The notes: generated from the letters alone by a model not told the origin. A stretch of DNA of 64,000 bases from Halopseudomonas maritima (GCF_021545785.1 NZ_CP079801.1:806001-870000), one strand, 5' to 3'; shown: positions 1 through 9,190, numbered from the stretch's first letter. A program made the numbers and translations.

Positions 1-125
1 GCCATTACATGCAACGTTTGGCCTGCTAACATGCTGTTCAGCGCCTGCTTGGCCTTCAGCAGGGGTAACGGGCAGCTGAGTCCACGGGCGTCAACAACAG
101 CATCGATGGGCAATTCAACAGACAT
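1..125 (-). CDS. TusA/SirA-family sulfur-carrier protein, partial (C-terminus beyond window)
   Basis: Reading leftward from an ATG at 125, the first 41 codons are open to the window edge. They contain the family signature: an Asp-Ala-Arg-Gly-Leu-x-Cys-Pro-x-Pro run with the sulfur-accepting Cys at residue 18 and the following Leu-Lys-Ala-Lys helix. TusA-like proteins carry a persulfide on this Cys for thiolation or molybdenum-cofactor enzymes. The gene is divergent from the bepA-like gene with about 80 bp between starts, the arrangement found in Pseudomonas. Only the N-terminal half is seen, so the exact subfamily is open. Confidence 0.85.
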   Translation of the reverse strand, partial: MSVELPIDAVVDARGLSCPLPLLKAKQALNSMLAGQTLHVM

Positions 126-208
126 GCAAGGGCTCCACAACAAGTGCGCGACAGTATAGCCTTGCGGGCGCGCCTCTCGACAACAGCCAGACCCGGTATG
201 AGACAAAA

Positions 209-1675
209 ATGATGCGAGAAAAGATGTCAGCCAAACGCCTGCTGCATAGCGTCTTACTGGTTGGCACCCTGGGCCTGCCTGCGGGCGCGCCGGTCAGCGC
301 GGACGACTTCAATCTGCCCTCGCTGGGCGACACCAGCTCATCCATCATGTCACGCGAACAGGAATACCAGCTGGGGCGCACCTGGCTCACCATGCTGCGT
401 GGTGCAGTGTCCACCCTGGACGACGCGCAACTCAAAGACTTTGTTGAGCAGCGCACCTATCGCCTGGCAGAAACCAGTCAGCTGACCGATCGCCGCCTCG
501 CCTTTGTACTGATCGACAGCCCTGAGCTTAACGCCTTCGCAGCCCCCGGCGGTGTGGTCGGCGTCAATGGCGGCCTGTTTCTGCACGCGCAGAGCGAGGC
601 CGAGTTTGCCTCGGTTATGGCGCACGAATTGGCGCACCTGTCCCAACGCCACTTTGCTCGGGGCCTGGAGCAACAGCAACGCATGCAAGTGCCCTTCATG
701 ACCGCGATGCTGGCTTCCATAGTACTGGCGGCAGCAGGCGGCGGAGACGCCGGCTTCGCCGCGCTGGCCACAACCCAGGCCGCAGCCATTCAGGAGCAGC
801 GGCGCTTCTCGCGGCAAAACGAACAGGAGGCCGACCGCATTGGCATCGTCAACCTGGAGCGCGCGGGCTATGACCCCACCGCGATGCCGACCATGTTCGA
901 GCGTCTGGCCCAACTCAGCCGCTATGACACCACGCCACCTGAATTCCTGCTGACCCACCCGGTCAGTCAGTCGCGCATGGCCGACACCCGCAATCGCGCG
1001 GAGCAACTGCCCAGCGGCGGCGAGAATGACAGCCTCGACTATCAGCTGATGCGCGCGCGCGTGCAGCTCAAGTACGAACAAAGCCCCGGCCTGTCAGCCA
1101 AGCGCTTCCGCGCCCAATTGGACGATCACGACGGCAACCACGACGCGGCGCGCTACGGTCTCGCCCTGGCGCTCTCTCGCGGCGGCCAGCACGCCGAGGC
1201 CAGCGAAACAATGGCTCCGCTGCTTGAGCAGCAACCCAACAGCCTGCCGTTCAACCTGGCGCAGATCGAACTGGACAGCAACGCCGGCCGCCTGCAACAG
1301 GCACTGGAGCGTACCCGACAACAGCAGGCGCGTTTCCCGGGCAACTTTCCCCTCGCCTTTGCCGAGGCGGACTTGCTGCTCAAGCAACAACAATACGCCG
1401 AAGCAGAGCGGGCCATCGACCGCCTGGCCAGCCGCCGCACGGACGACCCTGACGTCTGGTATCTGGCGGCCGAGATTCGCGGCCTGGCCGGCAATATTCT
1501 GGGCGTACACCTGGCGCGCGCGCACTACTTCAAGCTGACCGGCGACTTGCAACAGGCTGAGCAACAGCTACAGCTCGCCCTGGAACGTGCAGGCGGCAAC
1601 TTCGTGACCACCGCGCGCATCAAGGAGCAACAGAACGAGCTGCGTCGTCAACGGGCCTTGATCGAATCGCTGTAA
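209..1675 (+). CDS. bepA: BepA-like periplasmic M48 metalloprotease with TPR domain
   Basis: The 488-residue product has a signal peptide (about residues 1-31), an M48 peptidase domain and a C-terminal TPR region (about 280-480). Zinc ligands are visible in HELAH at 139-143 and in the downstream Glu of an EQEAD motif near 207. BepA proteins act in the periplasm on outer-membrane assembly, degrading stalled LptD/BAM intermediates and helping their maturation. Start choice is uncertain: ATGs at 209, 212 and 224 all keep a signal peptide and no Shine-Dalgarno is strong. The gene stands alone, divergent from tusA and convergent with nadA. The family is secure; exact orthology to E. coli BepA rests on domain order. 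Confidence 0.88.
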   Translation: MMREKMSAKRLLHSVLLVGTLGLPAGAPVSADDFNLPSLGDTSSSIMSREQEYQLGRTWLTMLRGAVSTLDDAQLKDFVEQRTYRLAETSQLTDRRLAFVLIDSPELNAFAAPGGVVGVNGGLFLHAQSEAEFASVMAHELAHLSQRHFARGLEQQQRMQVPFMTAMLASIVLAAAGGGDAGFAALATTQAAAIQEQRRFSRQNEQEADRIGIVNLERAGYDPTAMPTMFERLAQLSRYDTTPPEFLLTHPVSQSRMADTRNRAEQLPSGGENDSLDYQLMRARVQLKYEQSPGLSAKRFRAQLDDHDGNHDAARYGLALALSRGGQHAEASETMAPLLEQQPNSLPFNLAQIELDSNAGRLQQALERTRQQQARFPGNFPLAFAEADLLLKQQQYAEAERAIDRLASRRTDDPDVWYLAAEIRGLAGNILGVHLARAHYFKLTGDLQQAEQQLQLALERAGGNFVTTARIKEQQNELRRQRALIESL

Positions 1676-1721
1676 CGCCCGCCAAGCAACAGAGCCGTCC
1701 GAGGACGACTACAGAGCCTGC

Positions 1722-2780
1722 TCAGGCATTACCCTTGGCAGCAAGATTGGCGTTGCGGGTGAAGTCCAGCATCCGATCCAGCGGGCGCACCGCCTTAGGG
1801 ATCAGATCAGCGTCGACGTGAATTTCATCAGCCCCGGTTTCCAGCGCTGCGAGCACGCGCGGCAACGTGTTCATGGCCATCCACGGGCAGTGCGCACAGC
1901 TGCGACAGGTCGCCCCGTTACCGGCGGTCGGCGCCTCGATGAGCAAACGATCAGGCGCTGCTTGCTGCATCTTGTAGAAAATGCCTCGGTCCGTGGCCAC
2001 GATAAAGGTAGGGTTTGGCAGGTCGCGGGTGGCCTGAATCAGTTGGCTGGTAGAGCCAACCACGTCAGCCAGCTCAACCACCGACTGAGGCGACTCGGGA
2101 TGCACCAGAATCGCGGCTTCCGGGTGCACCTTGCGCAGGTCTTCCAGGACCTTGGCCTTGAATTCCTCGTGAACGATACACGAGCCCTGCCACAACAGCA
2201 TATCGGCGCCAGTTTCGCGCTGAATGTAGTTACCCAGGTGCTGGTCCGGCGCCCAGAGAATTTTCTCGCCCTTATCGATCAGGTGCTCGACAATCGGCAG
2301 CGCGCAGCTGGAGGTCACTACCCAATCCGCCCGCGCCTTGACCGCCGCCGACGTGTTGGCGTAAACCACAACGGTTCGATCTGGATGCTGATCGCAGAAA
2401 GCTGAAAACTCGTCAATCTGGCAGCCCAGATCCAGCGAGCAGGTCGCCTCCAACGTCGGCATCAGGACGCGCTTGTGCGGGCTGAGGATCTTGGAGGTCT
2501 CACCCATAAAACGCACACCGGCCACGATCAACGTGGTCGCTTCGTGGTCACGCCCAAAGCGCGCCATCTCCAGCGAGTCGGACACGCAGCCACCGGTCTC
2601 TTCGGCCAGCTCCTGCAGCACCGGGTCGGTGTAATAGTGCGCGACCAGGACGGCGTTGTGCGCTTTGAGAGCAGCGGCGATGCGAGCCTTGTAGTCGGCC
2701 TTTTCTGCATCGCTCAGAGGCGCAGGCGCCTTGGCATCCAGGTGCGCCTGAACCAGCAGACGCTCTGAAATCTGGGACAT
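1722..2780 (-). CDS. nadA: Quinolinate synthase A
   Basis: 352 residues, the normal length for NadA. The enzyme condenses iminoaspartate with dihydroxyacetone phosphate to quinolinate in de novo NAD synthesis, in the cytoplasm. It needs a [4Fe-4S] cluster, and the three expected Cys regions are present: one in a LEATCSLDL segment, one in VVTSSCALPIV, and one in the C-terminal CRSCAHCPWM. It lies downstream of tRNA-Lys on the same strand with 174 bp between them and converges with bepA. No NadR-type regulatory site was recognised. Confidence 0.96.
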   Translation of the reverse strand: MSQISERLLVQAHLDAKAPAPLSDAEKADYKARIAAALKAHNAVLVAHYYTDPVLQELAEETGGCVSDSLEMARFGRDHEATTLIVAGVRFMGETSKILSPHKRVLMPTLEATCSLDLGCQIDEFSAFCDQHPDRTVVVYANTSAAVKARADWVVTSSCALPIVEHLIDKGEKILWAPDQHLGNYIQRETGADMLLWQGSCIVHEEFKAKVLEDLRKVHPEAAILVHPESPQSVVELADVVGSTSQLIQATRDLPNPTFIVATDRGIFYKMQQAAPDRLLIEAPTAGNGATCRSCAHCPWMAMNTLPRVLAALETGADEIHVDADLIPKAVRPLDRMLDFTRNANLAAKGNA

Positions 2781-2954
2781 GTCTTAATCCACCAGGAACA
2801 ACGGAACGGGCGATTGTAGCACGTTCGTCCCAGAGCCTACGCAGCGGAAAGCAGACGCGAAAACGCAGCCACTGGCAGCACAATGCAATAACAACAAACG
2901 CTGATGGATTTTCAATAATGCTTGGCCAGGAACGGCCGGAGAGGATATCCAGAG

Positions 2955-3030
2955 TGGTGGGTCGTGTAGGATTCGAACCTACGACCAATTGGTTAAAAGC
3001 CAACTGCTCTACCAACTGAGCTAACGACCC
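2955..3030 (-). tRNA. tRNA-Lys (anticodon TTT)
   Basis: The minus strand folds as a standard 76-nt tRNA. The acceptor stem GGGTCGT pairs with ACGACCC, followed by an A discriminator and an encoded CCA (2955-2957). The anticodon loop CTTTTAA gives TTT, and the T-arm carries GGTTCGAATCC. tRNA-Lys beside queC is the usual Pseudomonas arrangement. Confidence 0.97.
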
Positions 3031-3101
3031 CCTGCTGGAAGCGCGCTATATTACTGATTTAACGAGGAAACTCAAGCCCTTTTTTTGCATCTGCGCAAAA
3101 T

Positions 3102-3788
3102 TTAATGCTGATAGCGGGTCGCATCAGGTACACCAGCAGCGGCAAAGCCTTCAGCGCGCAGGCGACAACTATCGCATACGCCACAGGCGCGCCCCTGCTC
3201 GTCTGCCTGATAGCAGGACACCGTCTGACTGTAGTCGACGCCCAGAGCCTGGCCGGCCTGAATAATCTGTGCCTTGCTCAAGTGCTGCAACGGCGCGCGA
3301 ATACGGAACCCTTCGCCCTCCACTCCGGCACGTGTCGCCAGGTTGGCCAGCCGCTCAAAGGCCTCAACAAACGCCGGGCGGCAGTCGGGATAGCCAGAGT
3401 AATCTACGGCGTTGACGCCAATGTAGATATCGCGCGCCTCCAGCACCTCTGCCCAGCCCAGAGCAAGAGCCAGAAACAGCGTATTGCGCGCCGGCACGTA
3501 GGTGACCGGAATCCCCTGCTGGGGCGACTCGGGCACGGCAATAGCGTCGTCGGTTAACGCCGAGCCGCCAATGCCGTTCAGATTCATCTCGATCACCTTG
3601 TGCTCGACGACACCCGCCGCGCTTGCCACGCGCTCGGCTGCTGCCAGCTCCGCCCGGTGACGCTGCCCGTAATCGAAACTCATGGTGTAGCAGGCCAGCC
3701 CCTCGGCCTGGGCCAGCGCCAGCACGGTCGCCGAATCCAGCCCACCAGAAAGCAAGACAACGGCACGGCCGCTAGAAGAGGAAGACAT
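3102..3788 (-). CDS. queC: 7-cyano-7-deazaguanine synthase
   Basis: 228 residues, typical for QueC. It converts 7-carboxy-7-deazaguanine and ammonia to preQ0 with ATP, on the queuosine pathway. The PP-loop SGGLDS lies at about residues 14-19, and the C-terminal zinc site is visible as one Cys in VSCYQ and three in ACGVCDSC. The start at 3788 is the only ATG before the PP-loop. The usual partner queE is not present between this gene and cpoB; only 50 bp with a perfect hairpin separate them. Confidence 0.96.
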   Translation of the reverse strand: MSSSSSGRAVVLLSGGLDSATVLALAQAEGLACYTMSFDYGQRHRAELAAAERVASAAGVVEHKVIEMNLNGIGGSALTDDAIAVPESPQQGIPVTYVPARNTLFLALALGWAEVLEARDIYIGVNAVDYSGYPDCRPAFVEAFERLANLATRAGVEGEGFRIRAPLQHLSKAQIIQAGQALGVDYSQTVSCYQADEQGRACGVCDSCRLRAEGFAAAGVPDATRYQH

Positions 3789-3813
3789 AGAATACGCTCT
3801 GTCAGATACAACA

Positions 3814-3834
3814 TCGGGAGCTAAAAGCTCCCGA
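3814..3834 (-). terminator. Perfect hairpin between cpoB and queC
   Basis: A 9-bp perfect inverted repeat, TCGGGAGCT then AAA then AGCTCCCGA, fills the short gap after cpoB. On the minus strand it is followed by TGTTGTATC rather than a clean U-run, so it may attenuate rather than fully stop tol-pal transcription before queC. Confidence 0.5.
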
Positions 3835-3838
3835 CAGA

Positions 3839-4621
3839 TCAGTTCAAACTGGATAGCTCGCGCCCAGCCAACTGCGCGGCAGAGGAGTCAGGGTACTTGC
3901 TGATGACCTGCTGAAACAGCTCACGCGCCTTGTCATCTCGGCCCAGACGGCGCTCGACATCACCGAGCTTGTACATCGCATCAGATTCTTTGCGGTGATC
4001 GGGGTAGCGACTGATGACCTGGGCAAACGCCTTGCCGGCAGACTCCAGATCAGACTGAACCAGATACACCTCACCCAGCCAGTATTGCGCATTACCCGCG
4101 TACTGGCTGTCGGGGTATCGACGCAGGAACGCGGTGAAGGCCTGAGCGGCCTTGTCAAAGTCGCGCGCCTTGACCAGATCAAAGGACGCGTCGTACATCA
4201 GCTTTTCGCGCTCCGGGTCCGGCGGCGCGGCAGAAGCTCCGGCATTGGCGGCGGGCTCCCGGGTGTCAGCAACGTCTGAGCTTGCCCCGCTACTGCCCGA
4301 AGCAGGTGCGGTATTCATGCCAGACAGACGGCTGTCGATATCTTTGTAACGGTCAAGCTGATCCTGTTCCATCTGCTTGAGTTTGTAGCTCTGCTCTTCG
4401 AGCATGCCACGCAGCAGGGTTACTTCCTGCTGAAGTTGGTACAACTGTTGAAACAGCTGGCCTTCACTGGAAAGGCCAGCCTGGGTCTGCTGGGTCACCG
4501 AGGAGCCCTGATACATGGCATTCGAGCTGTTATTCGAACTGCCTTCCATCACTGGAACCTGAGCCATTGCCGCCAATGGCGACAGGGCAAAGGCGACCAG
4601 TACTCCTCTGTAACCCTTCAT
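3839..4621 (-). CDS. cpoB: Cell division coordinator CpoB (YbgF)
   Basis: 260 residues. There is a signal peptide (about 1-20, cleavage after AMA), a polar linker, a coiled-coil trimerisation segment at about 55-95 with a heptad LQQEVTLLRGMLEEQ pattern, an Ala/Ser/Pro linker, and C-terminal TPR repeats (about 140-258). CpoB sits in the periplasm and links Tol-Pal-driven outer-membrane constriction to PBP1B peptidoglycan synthesis. It is the last gene of the tol-pal operon, 13 bp after pal. Confidence 0.93.
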   Translation of the reverse strand: MKGYRGVLVAFALSPLAAMAQVPVMEGSSNNSSNAMYQGSSVTQQTQAGLSSEGQLFQQLYQLQQEVTLLRGMLEEQSYKLKQMEQDQLDRYKDIDSRLSGMNTAPASGSSGASSDVADTREPAANAGASAAPPDPEREKLMYDASFDLVKARDFDKAAQAFTAFLRRYPDSQYAGNAQYWLGEVYLVQSDLESAGKAFAQVISRYPDHRKESDAMYKLGDVERRLGRDDKARELFQQVISKYPDSSAAQLAGRELSSLN

Positions 4622-4634
4622 ACGACCTCGTCTC

Positions 4635-5144
4635 TTACTTGCGCAGCTCTACGCGGCGGTTCTGAGCCATGGCTTCCTCGTTGGAACCCATCGCTGCCGG
4701 CTTCTCTTCGCCGTAGGATACCAGTTCCAGCTGAGCCGGGGACACACCCTGCAGCACCAGGTAGCGCTGAACGGAAGCAGCACGACGCTCGCCCAGAGCC
4801 ATGTTGTACTCGCGAGTGCCACGCTCGTCGGTGTGGCCTTCCAGCACAACACGGTTGCCAGCAGACTTCAGATCCTTGGCGTGTACGTCCAGAGCGCGCA
4901 TGGCTTCAGGCTTCAGCTCGGAGCTGTCGTACTCGAAGTAGAAAGTGGTGATGGCGCGCAGAGCAGCTTCAGCGCTGTTCATGCCGTTGTCCGAGCCTGC
5001 ACCAGAAGTGCCGGCACCGTAGCCTGCGTTGGGATCAACTGCACCAGCGCCAGTGGTGTCGCCACCCTTGGAGGAACAGCCTACAACCACGCCGAACGCG
5101 ACAACCAGAGCAGCGGCTTTGCCAAACTTGATAACTTGCATCAT
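4635..5144 (-). CDS. pal: Peptidoglycan-associated lipoprotein Pal (OprL)
   Basis: 169 residues. A lipoprotein signal ends in Val-Val-Gly-Cys with the lipidated Cys at 23. A Gly/Ala/Asp linker follows, then an OmpA-like peptidoglycan-binding domain (about 65-168) with the GHTDERGT and NMALGERRA motifs that contact diaminopimelate. Pal anchors the outer membrane to murein and is the outer-membrane partner of TolB. It lies between tolB and cpoB in the operon. Confidence 0.97.
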   Translation of the reverse strand: MMQVIKFGKAAALVVAFGVVVGCSSKGGDTTGAGAVDPNAGYGAGTSGAGSDNGMNSAEAALRAITTFYFEYDSSELKPEAMRALDVHAKDLKSAGNRVVLEGHTDERGTREYNMALGERRAASVQRYLVLQGVSPAQLELVSYGEEKPAAMGSNEEAMAQNRRVELRK

Positions 5145-5184
5145 GAACTCCTATTAACCCCATATGGTTTAGTGTTGGTGCGCC

Positions 5185-6486
5185 CTATGGCAGGTATGGG
5201 GACCATGAAGGTACGCGCAGGTCGGTGAACTGTGTCGGAATCTCCGACCGTGCACGCCCGTTTGTAGATACCAGCATGAGTACGCCCCGTCCCTGTTGAC
5301 GGGTAGCATAAATTAACATAGCGCCATTGGGAGAGACGGTTGGCGACTCATCCAGTGACGTTTCTGTTAAAACTCTCAAATTCCCGCGCTCAAGATCCTG
5401 CGTGGCAATCTGAAAATTACGGTAGCCATCCTGACGGTGCACCATAACCATGGTGCGCCCATCAACGGACAGCTTGGCGTTGGCATTGTAGTTGCCAACA
5501 AAAGTCAGGCGCTCGGGAGAGCCAGAGCCCAGACTCTGCTTATAAATCTGCGGGCGGCCGCCCCGATCGGACGTAAACACAATGGTGTTGTTGTCCATCC
5601 AGGTCGGCTCGGTATCAATCGAGAAGTGATTGGTTATCCGACGCATCTGCTTGCTGGCCAACTCCATGACATAGATCTCGGGGTTGCCGTCCCGCGACAA
5701 CACAAAGGCCAGGCGATTGCCGTCCGGAGACCAGGCTGGCGCGCCATTCAACCCTTCGAAACTGCTCACCCGCTCACGACGACCGGTGCGGATGTAGTGC
5801 ACATAAATCTCGGGCCTGCGCGATTCAAAGGACACATAGGCAATGCGCTCGCCATCCGGCGAGTAGCTCGGGCTCAGAATCGGCTCACGCGACTGCAGCA
5901 GCGTCACTGCGCGCGCGCCGTCGTAATCGCTGCGCTGCAAGGTGTAGCGGGTGTTATCGACGGAGAAGCGCTCGGCCGCGACATAGAGAATTTTGGTACT
6001 GAACGCACCCTGGATGCCGGTCAGCTCCTTGAACACTTCATCACTCAGATGATGAGCAATATCGCGCAGCTGGTTGCTAGTGCCGCTGATCGAGCGCGAC
6101 AACAGTACTTCTTCCCGCGCCACGCTGTACAGGCTATAGGTCAGATCCAGGCTCTCACCACCGGCACTGCTTACCTGCCCCACGACCACGTAATCGGCAC
6201 CGATCATGCGCCAATCACGGGCGTTGATCTCCTCTCCGCGCACCGGATAGCTGAGCATATTGTTACGCTCCAGCGGTGCAAACATGCCGCTGTTGCGCAG
6301 GTCGTTGCCAACAATCTGCGCCATGTCCTCAGACAATGGCGCGCTGCCCTGCCAACCGAAGGGCACCACCGCAATCGGCGTAGCCTTGTCGGTACCCTTG
6401 GTAATCTCAATGGCGTCCTGGGCCAGCAACAGCTGGCTTACGCACAGGGCAACAATGCCCGCAAATACTTGACTCAGTCTTTTCAT
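5185..6486 (-). CDS. tolB: Tol-Pal system beta-propeller protein TolB
   Basis: 433 residues with a signal peptide (about 1-22), an N-terminal alpha/beta domain (about 30-165), and a six-bladed beta-propeller (about 180-430). The propeller shows repeated SPDGERIAYVSF, SPDGNRLAFV and SVDGRTMVMV blade motifs. It is a periplasmic partner of Pal and of the TolA C-terminal domain. Its ATG overlaps the tolA stop by one base (TGATG), which indicates translational coupling. Confidence 0.97.
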   Translation of the reverse strand: MKRLSQVFAGIVALCVSQLLLAQDAIEITKGTDKATPIAVVPFGWQGSAPLSEDMAQIVGNDLRNSGMFAPLERNNMLSYPVRGEEINARDWRMIGADYVVVGQVSSAGGESLDLTYSLYSVAREEVLLSRSISGTSNQLRDIAHHLSDEVFKELTGIQGAFSTKILYVAAERFSVDNTRYTLQRSDYDGARAVTLLQSREPILSPSYSPDGERIAYVSFESRRPEIYVHYIRTGRRERVSSFEGLNGAPAWSPDGNRLAFVLSRDGNPEIYVMELASKQMRRITNHFSIDTEPTWMDNNTIVFTSDRGGRPQIYKQSLGSGSPERLTFVGNYNANAKLSVDGRTMVMVHRQDGYRNFQIATQDLERGNLRVLTETSLDESPTVSPNGAMLIYATRQQGRGVLMLVSTNGRARSEIPTQFTDLRVPSWSPYLP

Positions 6487-7508
6487 CAGAATGACAGATC
6501 CTCTGGTCTGAAGCGCAGGTTACGCTGACGATACAGGCGATTGAACTCCGCCGGATTCTCGCTCGACAGTTGCTGCATTTCCGGGATGCGCCCCACGTTC
6601 TTCACCGCCTGCACGGCAGACTGATCGAAACCCGGGTCGCCGCTGGAGCGAATCACCACCGCATCGGTAATCTGCCCCGTCGGCAACATGCTCAGACGCA
6701 CTTCCACCACCATGCCGTTACGCGCAGTCGGCGGACGACGCCACTGCTGACTCACATAACGACGAATAACATCATCAAAGCTGGCCGCCACCTGATCGCC
6801 AATGCGGTCAGCCTGCGCCTGCTGATATTCAGTCTCTTCACCCAGCAACTCGCTCAACGCGCTAGCCTTGGCTGCTTCACGCTCGCGTTGCTCGCGGGCG
6901 ACCCGCTCTTGCTCACGGCGACGCTCGGCTTCCTGGGCAGCCTTGCGCTCGGCCTCTTCCGCCGCCTTGCGACGGGCCTCTTCCTGCGCCTTGCGACGCG
7001 CTTCTTCCTCGGCCTTCTTGCGCTCAGCTTCGGCAGCGGCGCGCTCGCGAGCAGCTTGCGCCTCAGCGGCCTTGCGACGCTCAGCAGCTGCAGCGGCCTC
7101 GGCAGCCTTTTGCTGCTCTTGGGCCTCTGCAGCTGCCTGGCGCTCAGCCTCTGCCGCCTTGCGCTGCGCCTCGGCCTGACGCGCCTGCTCTGTCTGGGCA
7201 GCCCTGGCCGCCTCGGCAGCCTGCTGCTGCTCGCGCTGCTTCTCCAGCGCTTCTTCATCTGCGCGCGGCGAGCGCGACTGCTGCGCTTCGCCGGCAATGT
7301 TCTGGTCGGTCGGCGTGGTACTCGGGCTCATTGAGTCCAGTTGTACCAGCGTCGCCTGCACAATCGGTCTGGCCGGCTCAAACTGCGGCGCACGACTGAA
7401 GGAGGCGAACAACAGGATCGCCACCAGCAAGTGCAGTCCAACCGCTTTCAGCAGCGGGGACGAATAACGCTCCGAGGCTGCCGGTCGGTGTTGATATCGC
7501 GTGCTCAC
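6486..7508 (-). CDS. tolA: Tol energy-transducing protein TolA
   Basis: 340 residues in three domains. There is a single N-terminal inner-membrane helix (about 24-42, LLKAVGLHLLVAILLFASF), a very long Ala/Lys/Glu/Arg helix (about 85-215), and the globular C-terminal domain (about 220-340) that contacts TolB/Pal. TolA spans the periplasm and transmits proton-motive force from TolQR. The helix makes long spurious antisense ORFs here. The start overlaps tolR by 4 bp. Confidence 0.96.
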   Translation of the reverse strand: MSTRYQHRPAASERYSSPLLKAVGLHLLVAILLFASFSRAPQFEPARPIVQATLVQLDSMSPSTTPTDQNIAGEAQQSRSPRADEEALEKQREQQQAAEAARAAQTEQARQAEAQRKAAEAERQAAAEAQEQQKAAEAAAAAERRKAAEAQAARERAAAEAERKKAEEEARRKAQEEARRKAAEEAERKAAQEAERRREQERVAREQREREAAKASALSELLGEETEYQQAQADRIGDQVAASFDDVIRRYVSQQWRRPPTARNGMVVEVRLSMLPTGQITDAVVIRSSGDPGFDQSAVQAVKNVGRIPEMQQLSSENPAEFNRLYRQRNLRFRPEDLSF

Positions 7509-7957
7509 GGCGCCTCGGTAATCAAGCCTACATTGGGCACACCTGCCTGCTGCAGAGCGCCCATAGCGGTCACCACCACGCCATAATTGGCATTTTTATC
7601 ACCACGGATGTAAACCAGCGTGTCGGGCTTGGCGCGCATGATCTTGGTCACGCCCTCGGTCATGGCTTCCAGCGACACAGCACTGTCGGAATGATTCTCC
7701 GTGTCCACCGCCTCGCCCAGGTTCCAGTAATAGGTACCATCAGCCAGCACGGACAGGGTCAGTACCTGCTGATTGCTGTCGCTGGGCAATACCTCACTAG
7801 ACACCTGCGGCAGATCGACTTTCACGCCCTGGTTCAGCATCGGCGCGGTCACCATAAAGATAACCAGCAGCACCAGCATCACGTCGATGTAGGGCACTAC
7901 GTTCATTTCCGCGACCGGTTTACGCTTCTCACGGCGCCTGTGCATGTGCATGCTCAT
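7505..7957 (-). CDS. tolR: Tol-Pal proton-channel subunit TolR
   Basis: 150 residues of the ExbD/TolR family. A positively charged N-terminus (HRRREKRK) precedes one membrane helix (about 22-43) whose PYIDVML segment holds the proton-conducting Asp. A periplasmic peptidoglycan-binding domain follows. It forms the TolQ-TolR motor that energises TolA. It is 12 bp downstream of tolQ and overlaps tolA by 4 bp. Confidence 0.96.
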   Translation of the reverse strand: MSMHMHRRREKRKPVAEMNVVPYIDVMLVLLVIFMVTAPMLNQGVKVDLPQVSSEVLPSDSNQQVLTLSVLADGTYYWNLGEAVDTENHSDSAVSLEAMTEGVTKIMRAKPDTLVYIRGDKNANYGVVVTAMGALQQAGVPNVGLITEAP

Positions 7958-7969
7958 AGCGACCTCCGC

Positions 7970-8656
7970 TTACTCCTCGCGCGCGTGAACGCGGCGATGC
8001 AGAATGCTGGAAAACTCGTCAGCGAATGTGTAGTAACGGCCAATCAGCATTTCCGAGCGCGCCGAGAAGCGGTTGTAAGCCACTACCGCAGGAATCGCGG
8101 CAAACAGACCAATGGCCGTAGCCACCAGCGCCTCAGCGATACCCGGCGCCACCGTTGCCAGCGTCGCCTGCTGCACGGTTGCCAGACCGCGGAAGGAGTT
8201 CATGATCCCCCAAACAGTACCGAACAGGCCGACATAAGGACTGGTCGAGCCCACAGTCGCCAGGAACGGCAAGTGCTGCTCCAGCTTCTCTTCCTCGCGT
8301 GAAATGGCTACCCGCATGGAGCGCTGTACCGCATCCATCACCGCGTCCGGGTCAACACCCGGCTGCTGACGCATGCGAGAGAACTCTTTGAAGCCAGCGC
8401 GAAAAATCTGCTCCAACCCGGAGTTTTCATCCGGCGACCCCGTCACCTGACGGTACAACTGGGACAAATCCACACCAGACCAGAAACGATCTTCGAAATC
8501 GTCCAGGGCATTTTTCGCCGAGCGCATGACATTGCTGCGCTGGAAGATCATTACCCACGACACTACTGATGCTGCCAGCAGGGTCAGCATCACCAGCTGA
8601 ACCAGCACACTTGCGCCGGACACCAGGTGCCATATCGACATTTGATCAGCCTGCAC
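7970..8656 (-). CDS. tolQ: Tol-Pal proton-channel subunit TolQ
   Basis: 228 residues of the MotA/TolQ/ExbB family. There is an N-terminal helix (about 13-35), a cytoplasmic loop (about 40-130), and two helices around VGLFGTVWGIMNSF and IAEALVATAIGLFAAIPAVVAYN, whose Thr residues line the proton path. The start at 8656 is a GTG with GGAG nine bases upstream; an ATG at 8641 is the alternative. It follows ybgC with 38 bp between them. Confidence 0.95.
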   Translation of the reverse strand: MQADQMSIWHLVSGASVLVQLVMLTLLAASVVSWVMIFQRSNVMRSAKNALDDFEDRFWSGVDLSQLYRQVTGSPDENSGLEQIFRAGFKEFSRMRQQPGVDPDAVMDAVQRSMRVAISREEEKLEQHLPFLATVGSTSPYVGLFGTVWGIMNSFRGLATVQQATLATVAPGIAEALVATAIGLFAAIPAVVAYNRFSARSEMLIGRYYTFADEFSSILHRRVHAREE

Positions 8657-8694
8657 GCTCTACTACTCCTCGCAATCTCATACGGTCTTTCGGT

Positions 8695-9129
8695 TTACTC
8701 GTCACGCCCCAGGCCACTACCACGGAATGCTTCACGCAGATTGTCCGGAATGGCTTGGGGGCGATACCGGTCTGCACTCACACAGGCAACCAGCACATCA
8801 CCCTCACACAACAGCTCCCCCGCCCGAGTCACACTCTGGCGGAAACGAATACTTGCTCGCTTGGTTTCCAAGACAGCCGCAGTTACGACAAGTTCATCGT
8901 CCAGCCGCGCAGGCGCGTGATAACGTGCCGTGACAGAGTGCACAACAAAAATGACATTTTCTCTCTGCAGAGCGCTTTGATCAAAGCCGAGAGTGCGGAC
9001 CAGCTCCGTCCGCGCACGCTCCATAAACTTCAGGTAATTGACGTAGTAGACGATGCCGCCGGCATCGGTATCTTCAAAGTAGACGCGGGCTTTCAGCTCG
9101 AACGGCGGCCCAGAACGTTCAACGCGCAT
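8695..9129 (-). CDS. ybgC: Tol-Pal-associated acyl-CoA thioesterase YbgC
   Basis: 144 residues with a hotdog fold. The 4HBT active-site block VYFEDTDAGGIVYYVNYLKF, with catalytic Asp in DTD, lies at about 17-36. YbgC hydrolyses short-chain acyl-CoA or acyl-ACP and is associated with phospholipid enzymes at the inner membrane. It is the first gene of the tol-pal operon. The 61-bp gap to ruvB probably carries the tol promoter, though I could not define the boxes. Confidence 0.95.
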   Translation of the reverse strand: MRVERSGPPFELKARVYFEDTDAGGIVYYVNYLKFMERARTELVRTLGFDQSALQRENVIFVVHSVTARYHAPARLDDELVVTAAVLETKRASIRFRQSVTRAGELLCEGDVLVACVSADRYRPQAIPDNLREAFRGSGLGRDE

Positions 9130-9190
9130 AATGTAGAGCCAAGCTAGGGTTTTGCATAGTGGGTTTGCTCGCTATTTGCAAAAATATTTT

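Noticed and set aside
350..1081. 243-codon minus-strand ORF in bepA
   Set aside because: Antisense shadow of a clear protease gene in GC-rich DNA.
6570..7334. 254-codon plus-strand ORF over tolA
   Set aside because: Antisense shadow of the Ala/Lys/Glu helix of TolA; the Leu/Ser/Arg composition is the mirror of that repeat and no ribosome site is present.
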